A DNA stretch of 64,000 nt from Pseudoalteromonas ostreae (GTDB taxonomy: Bacteria > Pseudomonadota > Gammaproteobacteria > Enterobacterales > Alteromonadaceae). This document shows positions 54,553-64,000 of the stretch, piece after piece; within the stretch, counting starts at the first letter, position 1; each line of letters starts with the position of its first letter. Made by a program: the position numbers and the translations under genes. The notes under the pieces were generated by a model. That model searched no databases. It had not been told where the DNA came from and was given only the letters and a program-made list of their open reading frames with translations. The stretch spans positions 1 to 64,000 of the forward strand of contig NZ_JAGPYN010000024.1 in assembly GCF_018069805.1 (NCBI RefSeq). The letters are read 5' to 3'.

Positions 54553-54933
54553 GTGACAAATAAGTTAGCGAGGCCATATCGGCTTGCCGCATTAAAATTA
54601 ATATGTCTTCAGGGTGTTGTAGCATTAGTTGCTGCTGTAATCATTTTTGTTGGTTGGGGAGTAGATGCCGGCCTTTCAGCTATCGCTGGAGGCACTGTAG
54701 CGGCGCTCCCTAATTTTGTATTTGTTATCTATGCATTCCGTTATATGGGTGCTAGTAAAGCAAAACAAGTGTTTGCCTCGTTTAAACGCGGCAACGGATT
54801 AAAATTTTTGCTAACAATCTTTTTGTTTACGCTGATATTTAAACTGTATCCGGTAATCTTTTTGCCATTTTTTTGCAGTTTTATATTAGTGATGTTCGTT
54901 GGATTGTTCGCGCCAGTTTTTTTTAATCATTAA
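54553..54933 (+). CDS. atpI: ATP synthase assembly protein AtpI
   Basis: A 126-residue membrane protein with about four hydrophobic helices, GTG start at 54553. It is the first gene of the atp operon. AtpI helps assemble the c-ring in other bacteria and is not essential. Sequence is only weakly conserved within the family, so the call rests on size, topology and position. Confidence 0.88.
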   Translation: MTNKLARPYRLAALKLICLQGVVALVAAVIIFVGWGVDAGLSAIAGGTVAALPNFVFVIYAFRYMGASKAKQVFASFKRGNGLKFLLTIFLFTLIFKLYPVIFLPFFCSFILVMFVGLFAPVFFNH

Positions 54934-55791
<858 letters not shown>

Positions 55792-55847
55792 TCAGGCGTC
55801 AGTTCAATAAAGATTTTTTTACTTAAACTTTAAACTTTGAAAATTAA

Positions 55848-56093
<246 letters not shown>

Positions 56094-56145
56094 TATTGAA
56101 AAAATACTTTATCCGCGATCAACTATTGACTAAGGAGGAGTGGTT

Positions 56146-56616
56146 GTGAGTTTAAACCTTACTCTACTCGGCGAATTAATAGCATTTATCGTTTTTGTTT
56201 GGTTCTGCATGAAGTTTGTGTGGCCACCACTTAACGGTGCTATTGAAGCTCGCCAGAAAAAAATTGAAGATGGTTTAGCGGCCTCTGATAAAGCTGAAAA
56301 AGATCTTGAACTTGCTCGTAAAAAAGCAACTGCAGAACTTAAAGATGCTAAATCACAAGCTGCTGAAATCATCGAGCAAGCTAAGAAGCGTGCAACGCAA
56401 ATCGTAGACGAAGAGACATCTCGTGGTCACGACGAGCGCGAAAACATCATTGCTCAAGGTCATTCTGAAATTGAAGCCGAGCGTAACCGTGTTAAAGAAG
56501 AGCTGCGTAAGCAAGTTGCTACTTTAGCGGTTATCGGCGCACAGAAGATTCTAGAGCGCGAAATCAATGAAGCCGCGCACAGCGACATTGTTGAAAAACT
56601 TGTAGCTGAGCTTTAA
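56146..56616 (+). CDS. atpF: F1Fo ATP synthase subunit b
   Basis: A 156-residue stator subunit, the same length as E. coli AtpF. One N-terminal membrane helix (about 5-25) is followed by a long charged coiled coil. Two GTG starts are possible (56140 and 56146). AGGAGG lies 7 bp before the second, which also gives the family length, so 56146 is chosen. Confidence 0.95.
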   Translation: MSLNLTLLGELIAFIVFVWFCMKFVWPPLNGAIEARQKKIEDGLAASDKAEKDLELARKKATAELKDAKSQAAEIIEQAKKRATQIVDEETSRGHDERENIIAQGHSEIEAERNRVKEELRKQVATLAVIGAQKILEREINEAAHSDIVEKLVAEL

Positions 56617-56631
56617 TAGGAGGGTCTGAGC

Positions 56632-57165
56632 ATGTCTGAATTGACTACAATCGCTCGCCCATACGCTAAAGCGGCCTTTGAATTTGCCGTTGAAAAAGGC
56701 GTAGTTGAGAGTTGGAATGATATGTTGTTTTTTGCTTCAGAAGTGGCGAAAAATGAACAAGTCGCTCAATTCCTAACTGGAAGCGCCTCTGCTGATAAGC
56801 AATCAGAAATTGTTATTTCTGTTTGTGCAGAGCAACTCAACGAATACGGTCAAAACCTTGTAAAGGTGATGGCTGAAAATGGACGTTTGACCGCCCTACC
56901 AGCTGTTGCACAATTGTTCTCTGCTTTTAAAGCAGATTACGATAAAGAGATTGATGTTGACATCACCTCTGCAACAATCCTTGCTGCAACGCAGCAAGAA
57001 ACACTGGTAGCGGCACTTGAAAAACGTTTCGCACGCAAAGTTAAGCTGAATTGTAGTGTTGACGAATCACTTGTTGGTGGCCTTATGATTAAGGCAGGAG
57101 ACACAGTAATCGACGGCACTGTTCGCGGTAAATTAAACCGTTTAGCCACTACACTACAATCGTAA
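56632..57165 (+). CDS. atpH: F1Fo ATP synthase subunit delta
   Basis: A 177-residue delta subunit (E. coli 177), starting [18 protein letters not shown] and ending [18 protein letters not shown], both family signatures. It binds the top of the alpha/beta hexamer and the b dimer. AGGAGGG precedes the start; atpA follows after 14 bp. Confidence 0.97.
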   Translation: MSELTTIARPYAKAAFEFAVEKGVVESWNDMLFFASEVAKNEQVAQFLTGSASADKQSEIVISVCAEQLNEYGQNLVKVMAENGRLTALPAVAQLFSAFKADYDKEIDVDITSATILAATQQETLVAALEKRFARKVKLNCSVDESLVGGLMIKAGDTVIDGTVRGKLNRLATTLQS

Positions 57166-57179
57166 TTGGGAAGAAGAGC

Positions 57180-58721
57180 ATGCAACTTAATTCCACTGAA
57201 ATTTCTGATCTGATCAAACAACGTATTGAGAAGTTCGAAGTTGTAAGTGAAGCTCGTAACGAAGGTACAATTGTATCTGTTACTGACGGTATCATTCGCA
57301 TCCACGGTCTTGCTGACTGTATGCAAGGTGAAATGATTGAGCTTCCAGGCAACCGTTATGCTATCGCACTAAACCTTGAGCGTGACTCAATTGGTGCAGT
57401 AGTAATGGGTCCATACGCTGACCTTACAGAAGGCGTAAAAGTATACACAACTGGTCGTATCTTAGAAGTTCCTGTTGGTGCTGGTTTACTTGGTCGTGTT
57501 GTAAACACACTAGGTGCACCTATCGACGGTAAAGGCGCTTTAGATAACGACGGTTTTGAACCTGTAGAAAAAATTGCACCGGGTGTAATCGAACGTAAAT
57601 CAGTAGATGAGCCAGTACAAACTGGTTATAAATCTATCGATGCGATGATCCCAGTGGGTCGTGGTCAACGTGAACTTGTGATCGGTGACCGCCAAACAGG
57701 TAAAACTGCACTAGCAATCGATGCAATCATCAATCAAAAAGACACAGGCGTTAAGTGTGTGTACGTAGCGATTGGTCAAAAAGCATCTACTATTGCTAAC
57801 GTAGTACGTAAATTAGAAGAGCACGGTGCATTAGCAAACACTATCGTAGTTGTTGCATCTGCTTCTGAGTCTGCGGCACTTCAGTACTTAGCACCGTTCG
57901 CGGGCTGTACTATGGGTGAATACTTCCGTGACCGTGGTGAAAACGCATTAATCGTATATGATGATTTATCTAAGCAAGCAGTTGCTTACCGTCAAATCTC
58001 ATTGCTACTTAAGCGTCCACCAGGTCGTGAAGCATACCCAGGTGACGTATTCTATCTTCACTCTCGTCTTCTTGAGCGTGCATCGCGTGTAAACGCTGAG
58101 TACGTTGAAAAGTTCACCAATGGTGAAGTGAAAGGTAAAACAGGTTCATTGACGGCATTGCCAATCATTGAAACTCAAGGCGGCGACGTTTCTGCGTTCG
58201 TACCGACTAACGTTATCTCTATCACCGATGGTCAGATCTTCTTAGAAACTGACTTATTCAACTCAGGTATCCGTCCGGCAGTAAATGCTGGTATCTCGGT
58301 ATCGCGTGTTGGTGGTGCTGCACAAACTAAAATCGTTAAGAAACTAGGTGGCGGTATTCGTCTAGCCCTAGCTCAGTATCGTGAATTAGCTGCGTTCTCG
58401 CAGTTCGCGTCTGACCTTGATGATGCAACTCGTGCTCAACTTGAGCATGGTGAGCGTGTAACAGAGCTAATGAAGCAGAAACAGTACGCGCCAATGTCTG
58501 TTGCTGAAATGTCTTTGTCGTTATTTGCAGCAGAGAAAGGTTACCTTCAAGATATCGAAATCGTTAAAATCATGGATTTCGAAGCTGGGTTACTTTCTTA
58601 TGCAAACAGCACATACGCAGAGCTTATGGCTCAAATCAATGAAACTGGTAACTACAATGCCGAGATCGAAGCGCAGCTTAAAGAACTTCTAGAGAAGTTT
58701 AAATCTACGCAAACTTGGTAA
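57180..58721 (+). CDS. atpA: F1Fo ATP synthase subunit alpha
   Basis: A 513-residue subunit (E. coli 513). The non-catalytic nucleotide site has P-loop [11 protein letters not shown] and the family signature [17 protein letters not shown]. It alternates with beta in the F1 hexamer. Confidence 0.98.
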   Translation: MQLNSTEISDLIKQRIEKFEVVSEARNEGTIVSVTDGIIRIHGLADCMQGEMIELPGNRYAIALNLERDSIGAVVMGPYADLTEGVKVYTTGRILEVPVGAGLLGRVVNTLGAPIDGKGALDNDGFEPVEKIAPGVIERKSVDEPVQTGYKSIDAMIPVGRGQRELVIGDRQTGKTALAIDAIINQKDTGVKCVYVAIGQKASTIANVVRKLEEHGALANTIVVVASASESAALQYLAPFAGCTMGEYFRDRGENALIVYDDLSKQAVAYRQISLLLKRPPGREAYPGDVFYLHSRLLERASRVNAEYVEKFTNGEVKGKTGSLTALPIIETQGGDVSAFVPTNVISITDGQIFLETDLFNSGIRPAVNAGISVSRVGGAAQTKIVKKLGGGIRLALAQYRELAAFSQFASDLDDATRAQLEHGERVTELMKQKQYAPMSVAEMSLSLFAAEKGYLQDIEIVKIMDFEAGLLSYANSTYAELMAQINETGNYNAEIEAQLKELLEKFKSTQTW

Positions 58722-58781
58722 TTTAGTTATAAATGGTGCGCTTTAGTTTGCTAAAGCACACCTTGATTCGGAGAAAGAGTC

Positions 58782-59642
58782 ATGGCCAGCGGAAAAGAGA
58801 TTAAAAGCAAGATCGGTAGTATTAAAAATACTCAAAAGATCACTAGCGCTATGGAAATGGTTGCTGCGTCTAAAATGAAAAAGGCACAGGAACGAGTGGC
58901 TTCAAGCCGTCCGTACGCTGAAAATTTACGCAAAGTGATCGGTCATGTTGCTAATGCTAACCTTGAATATCGCCATCCATATATGGAAGAGCGTGAGGTC
59001 AAGCGCGTTGGTTATATCGTCATTTCTACCGACCGTGGTTTATGTGGTGGCTTAAACTCTAATGAGTTTAAGAAAGTATCTTTAGATATCAAAGCGTGGA
59101 AAGAAAAAGGTGTTTCTGCAGATTTCGCAGTTATGGGCTCAAAAGCCGGCACTTTCTTTAACCGTTTTGGTGGAACAGTACTTGCCAAAAAATCAGGGTT
59201 AGGCGATGCGCCTTCTATTACCGACGTAATTGGTCCGGTAAAAGTAATGCTAGAAGCATTCAATGAAGGCAAATTAGACCGCTTGTATGTGGTTTACAAC
59301 AAGTTTGTAAATACCATGAAGCAAGAGCCAACAATCGATCAGTTGTTGCCTTTGCCAAAAGACGAAAGCAAAGAACTTGCACACCGTTGGGATTACATTT
59401 ACGAACCAGATCCAAAAGCAATTTTGGATACATTAATGGTTCGTTTTGTGGAATCTCAAGTATACCAAGGTGTAGTTGAAAATGCTGCCTCTGAACAGGC
59501 CGCCCGTATGGTTGCAATGAAAGCTGCAACTGATAACGCTGGCGACCTTATGGATGAGTTACAGCTTGTTTATAACAAGGCTCGCCAAGCGGCAATCACA
59601 CAAGAAATTAGTGAGATTTGTTCTGGTTCAGCAGCAGTTTAA
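58782..59642 (+). CDS. atpG: F1Fo ATP synthase subunit gamma
   Basis: A 286-residue rotor subunit (E. coli 287). N-terminal [20 protein letters not shown] and C-terminal [16 protein letters not shown] form the coiled-coil shaft that turns within the alpha/beta ring. It is preceded by a GGAGAAAG ribosome site. Confidence 0.97.
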   Translation: MASGKEIKSKIGSIKNTQKITSAMEMVAASKMKKAQERVASSRPYAENLRKVIGHVANANLEYRHPYMEEREVKRVGYIVISTDRGLCGGLNSNEFKKVSLDIKAWKEKGVSADFAVMGSKAGTFFNRFGGTVLAKKSGLGDAPSITDVIGPVKVMLEAFNEGKLDRLYVVYNKFVNTMKQEPTIDQLLPLPKDESKELAHRWDYIYEPDPKAILDTLMVRFVESQVYQGVVENAASEQAARMVAMKAATDNAGDLMDELQLVYNKARQAAITQEISEICSGSAAV

Positions 59643-61061
<1,419 letters not shown>

Positions 61062-61074
61062 TTAGGAGGGTAGT

Positions 61075-61497
61075 ATGGCAGCTATGACTGTACATCTTGA
61101 CGTAGTAAGCGCAGAGCAGAAGTTATTCTCTGGTCTGGTTGAATCGATTCAAGTAAGCGGTAGTGAAGGTGAACTAGGTGTAAACCCAGGACATGCGCCA
61201 CTATTGACTGCCCTTAAACCTGGTATGGTACGTTTAGTAAAGCAATTTGGTCAGGAAGAAGTAATGTATGTTGCTGGTGGCACTCTAGAAGTGCAACCAA
61301 ACATAGTGATTATTTTGGCCGATGTAGCGGTTCGTGGTGAAGACCTTGACGAACAAGCAACAGAAGCAGCTAAACGTGAAGCTGAAGCGCAAATGGCGAA
61401 TTCTTCAGCCGCTGAATTAGATTATCAACAAGCAGCAGTACAACTTGCAGAAGCAATTGCACAGCTACGCGTTATTCAGCAATTACGTAAAAAGTAA
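61075..61497 (+). CDS. atpC: F1Fo ATP synthase subunit epsilon
   Basis: A 140-residue subunit (E. coli 139). N-terminal beta-sandwich with [15 protein letters not shown] and [14 protein letters not shown], then a helical hairpin that can inhibit hydrolysis. GGAGGG precedes ATG 61075. It is the last gene of the atp operon; a terminator follows. Confidence 0.97.
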   Translation: MAAMTVHLDVVSAEQKLFSGLVESIQVSGSEGELGVNPGHAPLLTALKPGMVRLVKQFGQEEVMYVAGGTLEVQPNIVIILADVAVRGEDLDEQATEAAKREAEAQMANSSAAELDYQQAAVQLAEAIAQLRVIQQLRKK

Positions 61498-61512
61498 GCC
61501 TATCTGGTTTTT

Positions 61513-61540
61513 AAAAGCCCACTTTATGTGGGCTTTTTTG
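61513..61540 (+). terminator. Intrinsic terminator of the atp operon
   Basis: Stem AAAAGCCCAC (61513-61522) with GTGGGCTTTT (61528-61537), 5-nt loop, then a T-run. It lies 16 bp past the atpC stop. The 275 bp from here to glmU are AT-rich, with no further gene. Confidence 0.93.
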
Positions 61541-61815
61541 TTTCTGTAATATATTGCATTATTATTTTATTGGAACAATATCATTTTTCTAAACTCTACT
61601 TTTACAGCGCTTTATCATTATTTTTACTTATATCCTTCATCGATCCCCGTTACAATATAACTAATACAAAGCAAGTTGTGATTTCAGCTTAGATTCAGTG
61701 TGCGGTGTTAGTTTACACGCTGAGTATGTGCACATGATGTGACTTACGTAATCTTGGTTGAATTTATACACGCTTACTCATTTCAATAAAACAAAGAAAG
61801 AAGGAAATTGTTTTA

Positions 61816-63174
61816 ATGTCTCTGACTACAGTGATTCTTGCTGCGGGTAAAGGTACTCGTATGCGCTCTGCTCTTCCTAAGGTACTGCATAAAGTTGCCG
61901 GTAAACCTATGGTGCAACACGTTATCAATAATGCCAACGCCCTAGGCGCAACTTCTACTAACCTCGTTTATGGTCACGGCGGCGAACTATTACAACAACA
62001 ATTAGCCGATAATAACGTAAACTGGGTGCTGCAAGCTGAGCAACTAGGCACAGGTCACGCAGTGGCACAAGCTAACCCACATATAAATGACGACGACACC
62101 GTACTGGTTTTATACGGTGACGTACCACTGACAAAGCAATCAACCCTTGAGCGTTTATTGGCTGCTACACCTAAAAACGGCTTAGCCGTGCTTACTGTTA
62201 ATTTAGCTAACCCTAATGGTTATGGCCGTATGTTACGTGTTGATGGCAAGCTAGTGGGTATTGTTGAGCAAAAAGATGCAAGCGCAGAGCAATTACTTAT
62301 TAACGAAGTAAACACTGGCATTATGGCTGTAAACGGTAAACTGCTGAAAAGCTGGTTAGGCAACTTATCTAACGAAAACGCGCAAGGTGAATACTACCTC
62401 ACTGATATAGTCGCAATGGCGCATAGTGAAGGCGTTGAAATTAGCTCTGCACAACCAGATCACCCAATGGAAGTTGAAGGTGCAAATAACCGCGTACAAC
62501 TTGCAGGCCTAGAGCGTGCTTATCAAGTATGGCAAGCAGAAGAGTTAATGTTAAATGGGGCGACTCTTGCTGACCCTGCACGCATTGATGTTCGTGGTGA
62601 AGTAACAACCGGTGAAGATGTGTTGATTGATGTAAACGTTATTTTTGAAGGTAAAGTTACCCTTGGTAATAACGTTGAAGTGGGCCCTAACTGTGTACTT
62701 AAAAATTGTACTATTGGCGATAACGTAATTATTAAAGCCAATACCTTAATTGAAGATGCAAGCGTTGCCGATAAGTGTACTTTAGGTCCTTATGCTCGCT
62801 TGCGCCCAGGTGCGATTATGGAAGAAGACTCGCACATTGGTAACTTTGTTGAGATGAAAAAAACCCGTTTAGGCAAAGGCTCTAAAGCAAATCATCTTTC
62901 TTACTTAGGTGATGCGGAAATTGGCGAAAAAGTAAATATTGGTGCCGGTACTATTACCTGTAACTATGATGGCGTAAATAAAGCCAAAACCATCATAGGT
63001 GATAATTCATTTATTGGCTCTAATTCATCATTAGTAGCACCAGTAAATATTGGGGCAACAGCTACAATTGGTGCAGGCTCGGTGATCACCAGCACTGTTG
63101 AAGATGAACAACTAGCAATCGCGCGTTCAAAGCAACGCAACTTAGATGGCTGGAAGCGCCCAGTTAAAAAGTAA
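61816..63174 (+). CDS. glmU: Bifunctional UDP-GlcNAc pyrophosphorylase / glucosamine-1-phosphate acetyltransferase
   Basis: A 452-residue enzyme (E. coli 456). The N-terminal uridyltransferase has [20 protein letters not shown]. The C-terminal acetyltransferase is a left-handed beta-helix of hexapeptide repeats (about 250-440), ending [12 protein letters not shown]. It supplies UDP-GlcNAc for peptidoglycan and lipopolysaccharide. It follows the atp operon, as in many gammaproteobacteria. Confidence 0.97.
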   Translation: MSLTTVILAAGKGTRMRSALPKVLHKVAGKPMVQHVINNANALGATSTNLVYGHGGELLQQQLADNNVNWVLQAEQLGTGHAVAQANPHINDDDTVLVLYGDVPLTKQSTLERLLAATPKNGLAVLTVNLANPNGYGRMLRVDGKLVGIVEQKDASAEQLLINEVNTGIMAVNGKLLKSWLGNLSNENAQGEYYLTDIVAMAHSEGVEISSAQPDHPMEVEGANNRVQLAGLERAYQVWQAEELMLNGATLADPARIDVRGEVTTGEDVLIDVNVIFEGKVTLGNNVEVGPNCVLKNCTIGDNVIIKANTLIEDASVADKCTLGPYARLRPGAIMEEDSHIGNFVEMKKTRLGKGSKANHLSYLGDAEIGEKVNIGAGTITCNYDGVNKAKTIIGDNSFIGSNSSLVAPVNIGATATIGAGSVITSTVEDEQLAIARSKQRNLDGWKRPVKK

Positions 63175-63188
63175 TATTATAAGTACCT

Positions 63189-63217
63189 AAAAGCGAGTTT
63201 TATTAGCTCGCTTTTAT
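63189..63217 (+). terminator. Intrinsic terminator of glmU
   Basis: Stem AAAAGCGAG (63189-63197) with its complement 63207-63215, 9-nt loop, followed by T-rich sequence, 15 bp after the glmU stop. Confidence 0.8.
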
Positions 63218-63284
63218 TGCCATAATTTTTAAAGCCGCTAGAATGACTAATTAATGGATTAACAATAGACAATAAGGATTTACT

Positions 63285-63329
63285 ATGTCTGCTCATGCTC
63301 GTCGTGCAATTGCACAAAGACAACGCTAA
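63285..63329 (+). pseudogene. 5' segment of the edge gene ending at an in-frame TAA
   Basis: ATG 63285 lies 6 bp after a clear AAGGA ribosome site and opens 14 codons (MSAHARRAIAQRQR) before TAA at 63327-63329. Past this TAA the same frame stays open for the rest of the window. A single change of CAA to TAA would explain this, giving RQRQHQIKT. Alternatively this is a separate short leader peptide. Confidence 0.6.
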
Positions 63330-63377
63330 CACCAAATAAAAACGCTTCTTGCTGGTAACAACCATACTCTATTACTA

Positions 63378-64000
63378 ATGAATTCAGCAGAGTTTGTTGA
63401 TTACATTATTTCTGTAAAGATGAAACAAGGTAAATCTCGTTCTGAAGCGGTTGACTGGATTGATGGTGTATTAGCACAGCATAACTCAGCATCGAATATT
63501 TGGGAGCGAATAAAAGATCCTTTAAAAACAGGCGCAGGTCTTTACCCTTTATTTGATGATATGAAGTCATTAGCCATAATAGCGGCTGTAATGCAGCGCC
63601 AAGGTAATGTTTTCGGTAAGTTTAAAATAAAAATTTATAATGGCTCACCCGCGATCATAATAGATTCTTACCCTGGAATACGCGCTCACCTTACAGGTAC
63701 CCGTTATTTGGCTAGTAACCCTAAGCTGTTCACTATAGGAGTGGGTAAGCTCGAAGCAGCCAAAGCGATGAAAACCGGCTTCGTTATTAGTTTAATTATT
63801 TCAGTGACATTTCATGCAATCGACCAGGTTTTAAATGATCAAAAAACATGGCATGACTTAGTTGCGGGTATTGCTGTAGATATGGCAGTAGTTGGAGCGG
63901 CTATTGCGACGACATTTGTTGCAACTAAAATAGCAACGGCTGTTTTTGGTACAGTGGTAATTGCTTCCGCAACTATACCACTAGTGATTGTTGTCGCAGT
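63378..64000 (+). CDS. Membrane protein of unknown function, cut by the right edge
   Basis: From the in-frame ATG 63378 at least 207 codons run off the window. The first 70 residues look soluble, then comes a conserved-looking YPGIRAHLTGTRYLASNPK segment. Two hydrophobic stretches follow (about residues 133-147 and 165-207), so it is probably an integral membrane protein. Similar GTRYLASNP proteins occur, as I recall, among pore-type or secreted-effector-like proteins, but I cannot confirm this. ATG 63378 has no good ribosome site, whereas the 63285 start does. Confidence 0.55.
   Translation, partial: MNSAEFVDYIISVKMKQGKSRSEAVDWIDGVLAQHNSASNIWERIKDPLKTGAGLYPLFDDMKSLAIIAAVMQRQGNVFGKFKIKIYNGSPAIIIDSYPGIRAHLTGTRYLASNPKLFTIGVGKLEAAKAMKTGFVISLIISVTFHAIDQVLNDQKTWHDLVAGIAVDMAVVGAAIATTFVATKIATAVFGTVVIASATIPLVIVVA

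Overview
The window looks like a chromosome segment around the replication origin of a marine gammaproteobacterium of the order Alteromonadales, most probably Pseudoalteromonas. This rests on gene order (gyrB-recF-dnaN-dnaA | rpmH-rnpA-yidD-yidC-mnmE ... mioC-oriC-mnmG-rsmG-parA-parB-atpIBEFHAGDC-glmU), moderate AT-richness and protein character. No database search was possible, so the genus is an inference. Nearly all of the window is core genome. Accessory DNA is confined to a few small inserts. Layout: 1-250 holds the promoter of an rRNA operon that runs leftward off the edge. 251-9638 is the conserved yrdA / aroE / hemF-tsaC-yrdD-smg-dprA-lysM / def block, interrupted between aroE and hemF by a truncated haemoglobin and a chemoreceptor with a c-type haem motif. 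9660-13289 is fmt-rsmB-trkA. 13400-16200 is a small plastic region with three secreted EF-hand proteins (two clearly duplicated together with their flanks), an OsmC protein and two decayed pseudogenes (GNAT and DUF998-like). 16205-22419 is a leftward set: slt, pepQ, yigZ, trkH and a PilZ protein. 22614-26392 has fadBA and tusA. 26389-28137 is a lone KAP-type P-loop ATPase that looks acquired. 28209-37884 is leftward: a lipoprotein, glyQS, gyrB, recF, dnaN and dnaA. 38392-42508 is rightward: rpmH to mnmE. About 42.5-47.7 kb is an inserted three-gene operon (Cap4/DUF4297-like nuclease, middle component, SMC/Rad50-like ATPase with a zinc hook). It matches the architecture of ABC-three-component / Lamassu (DdmABC-like) anti-phage and anti-plasmid systems. 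47.8-50.1 kb holds a PEP-mutase family gene, mioC and the origin, which is rich in GATC and DnaA boxes. 50150-63174 holds mnmG, rsmG, parAB, the complete F1Fo ATP synthase operon and glmU. The right edge cuts a membrane protein gene whose 5' end carries an in-frame TAA. How the genes work together: DnaA, DnaN, RecF, GyrB and the origin form the replication-initiation centre. ParA and ParB sit next to the origin and two parS palindromes lie inside recF, so origin segregation is encoded here too. Def and Fmt form the N-formylmethionine cycle. TrkA and TrkH are the two parts of one potassium transporter but lie on opposite strands. The most interesting items are the Lamassu/ABC-3C operon with its structured flanks, the KAP ATPase, the haem-c chemoreceptor beside a globin, the EF-hand duplication, the parS pair inside recF, and the interrupted gene at the right edge.
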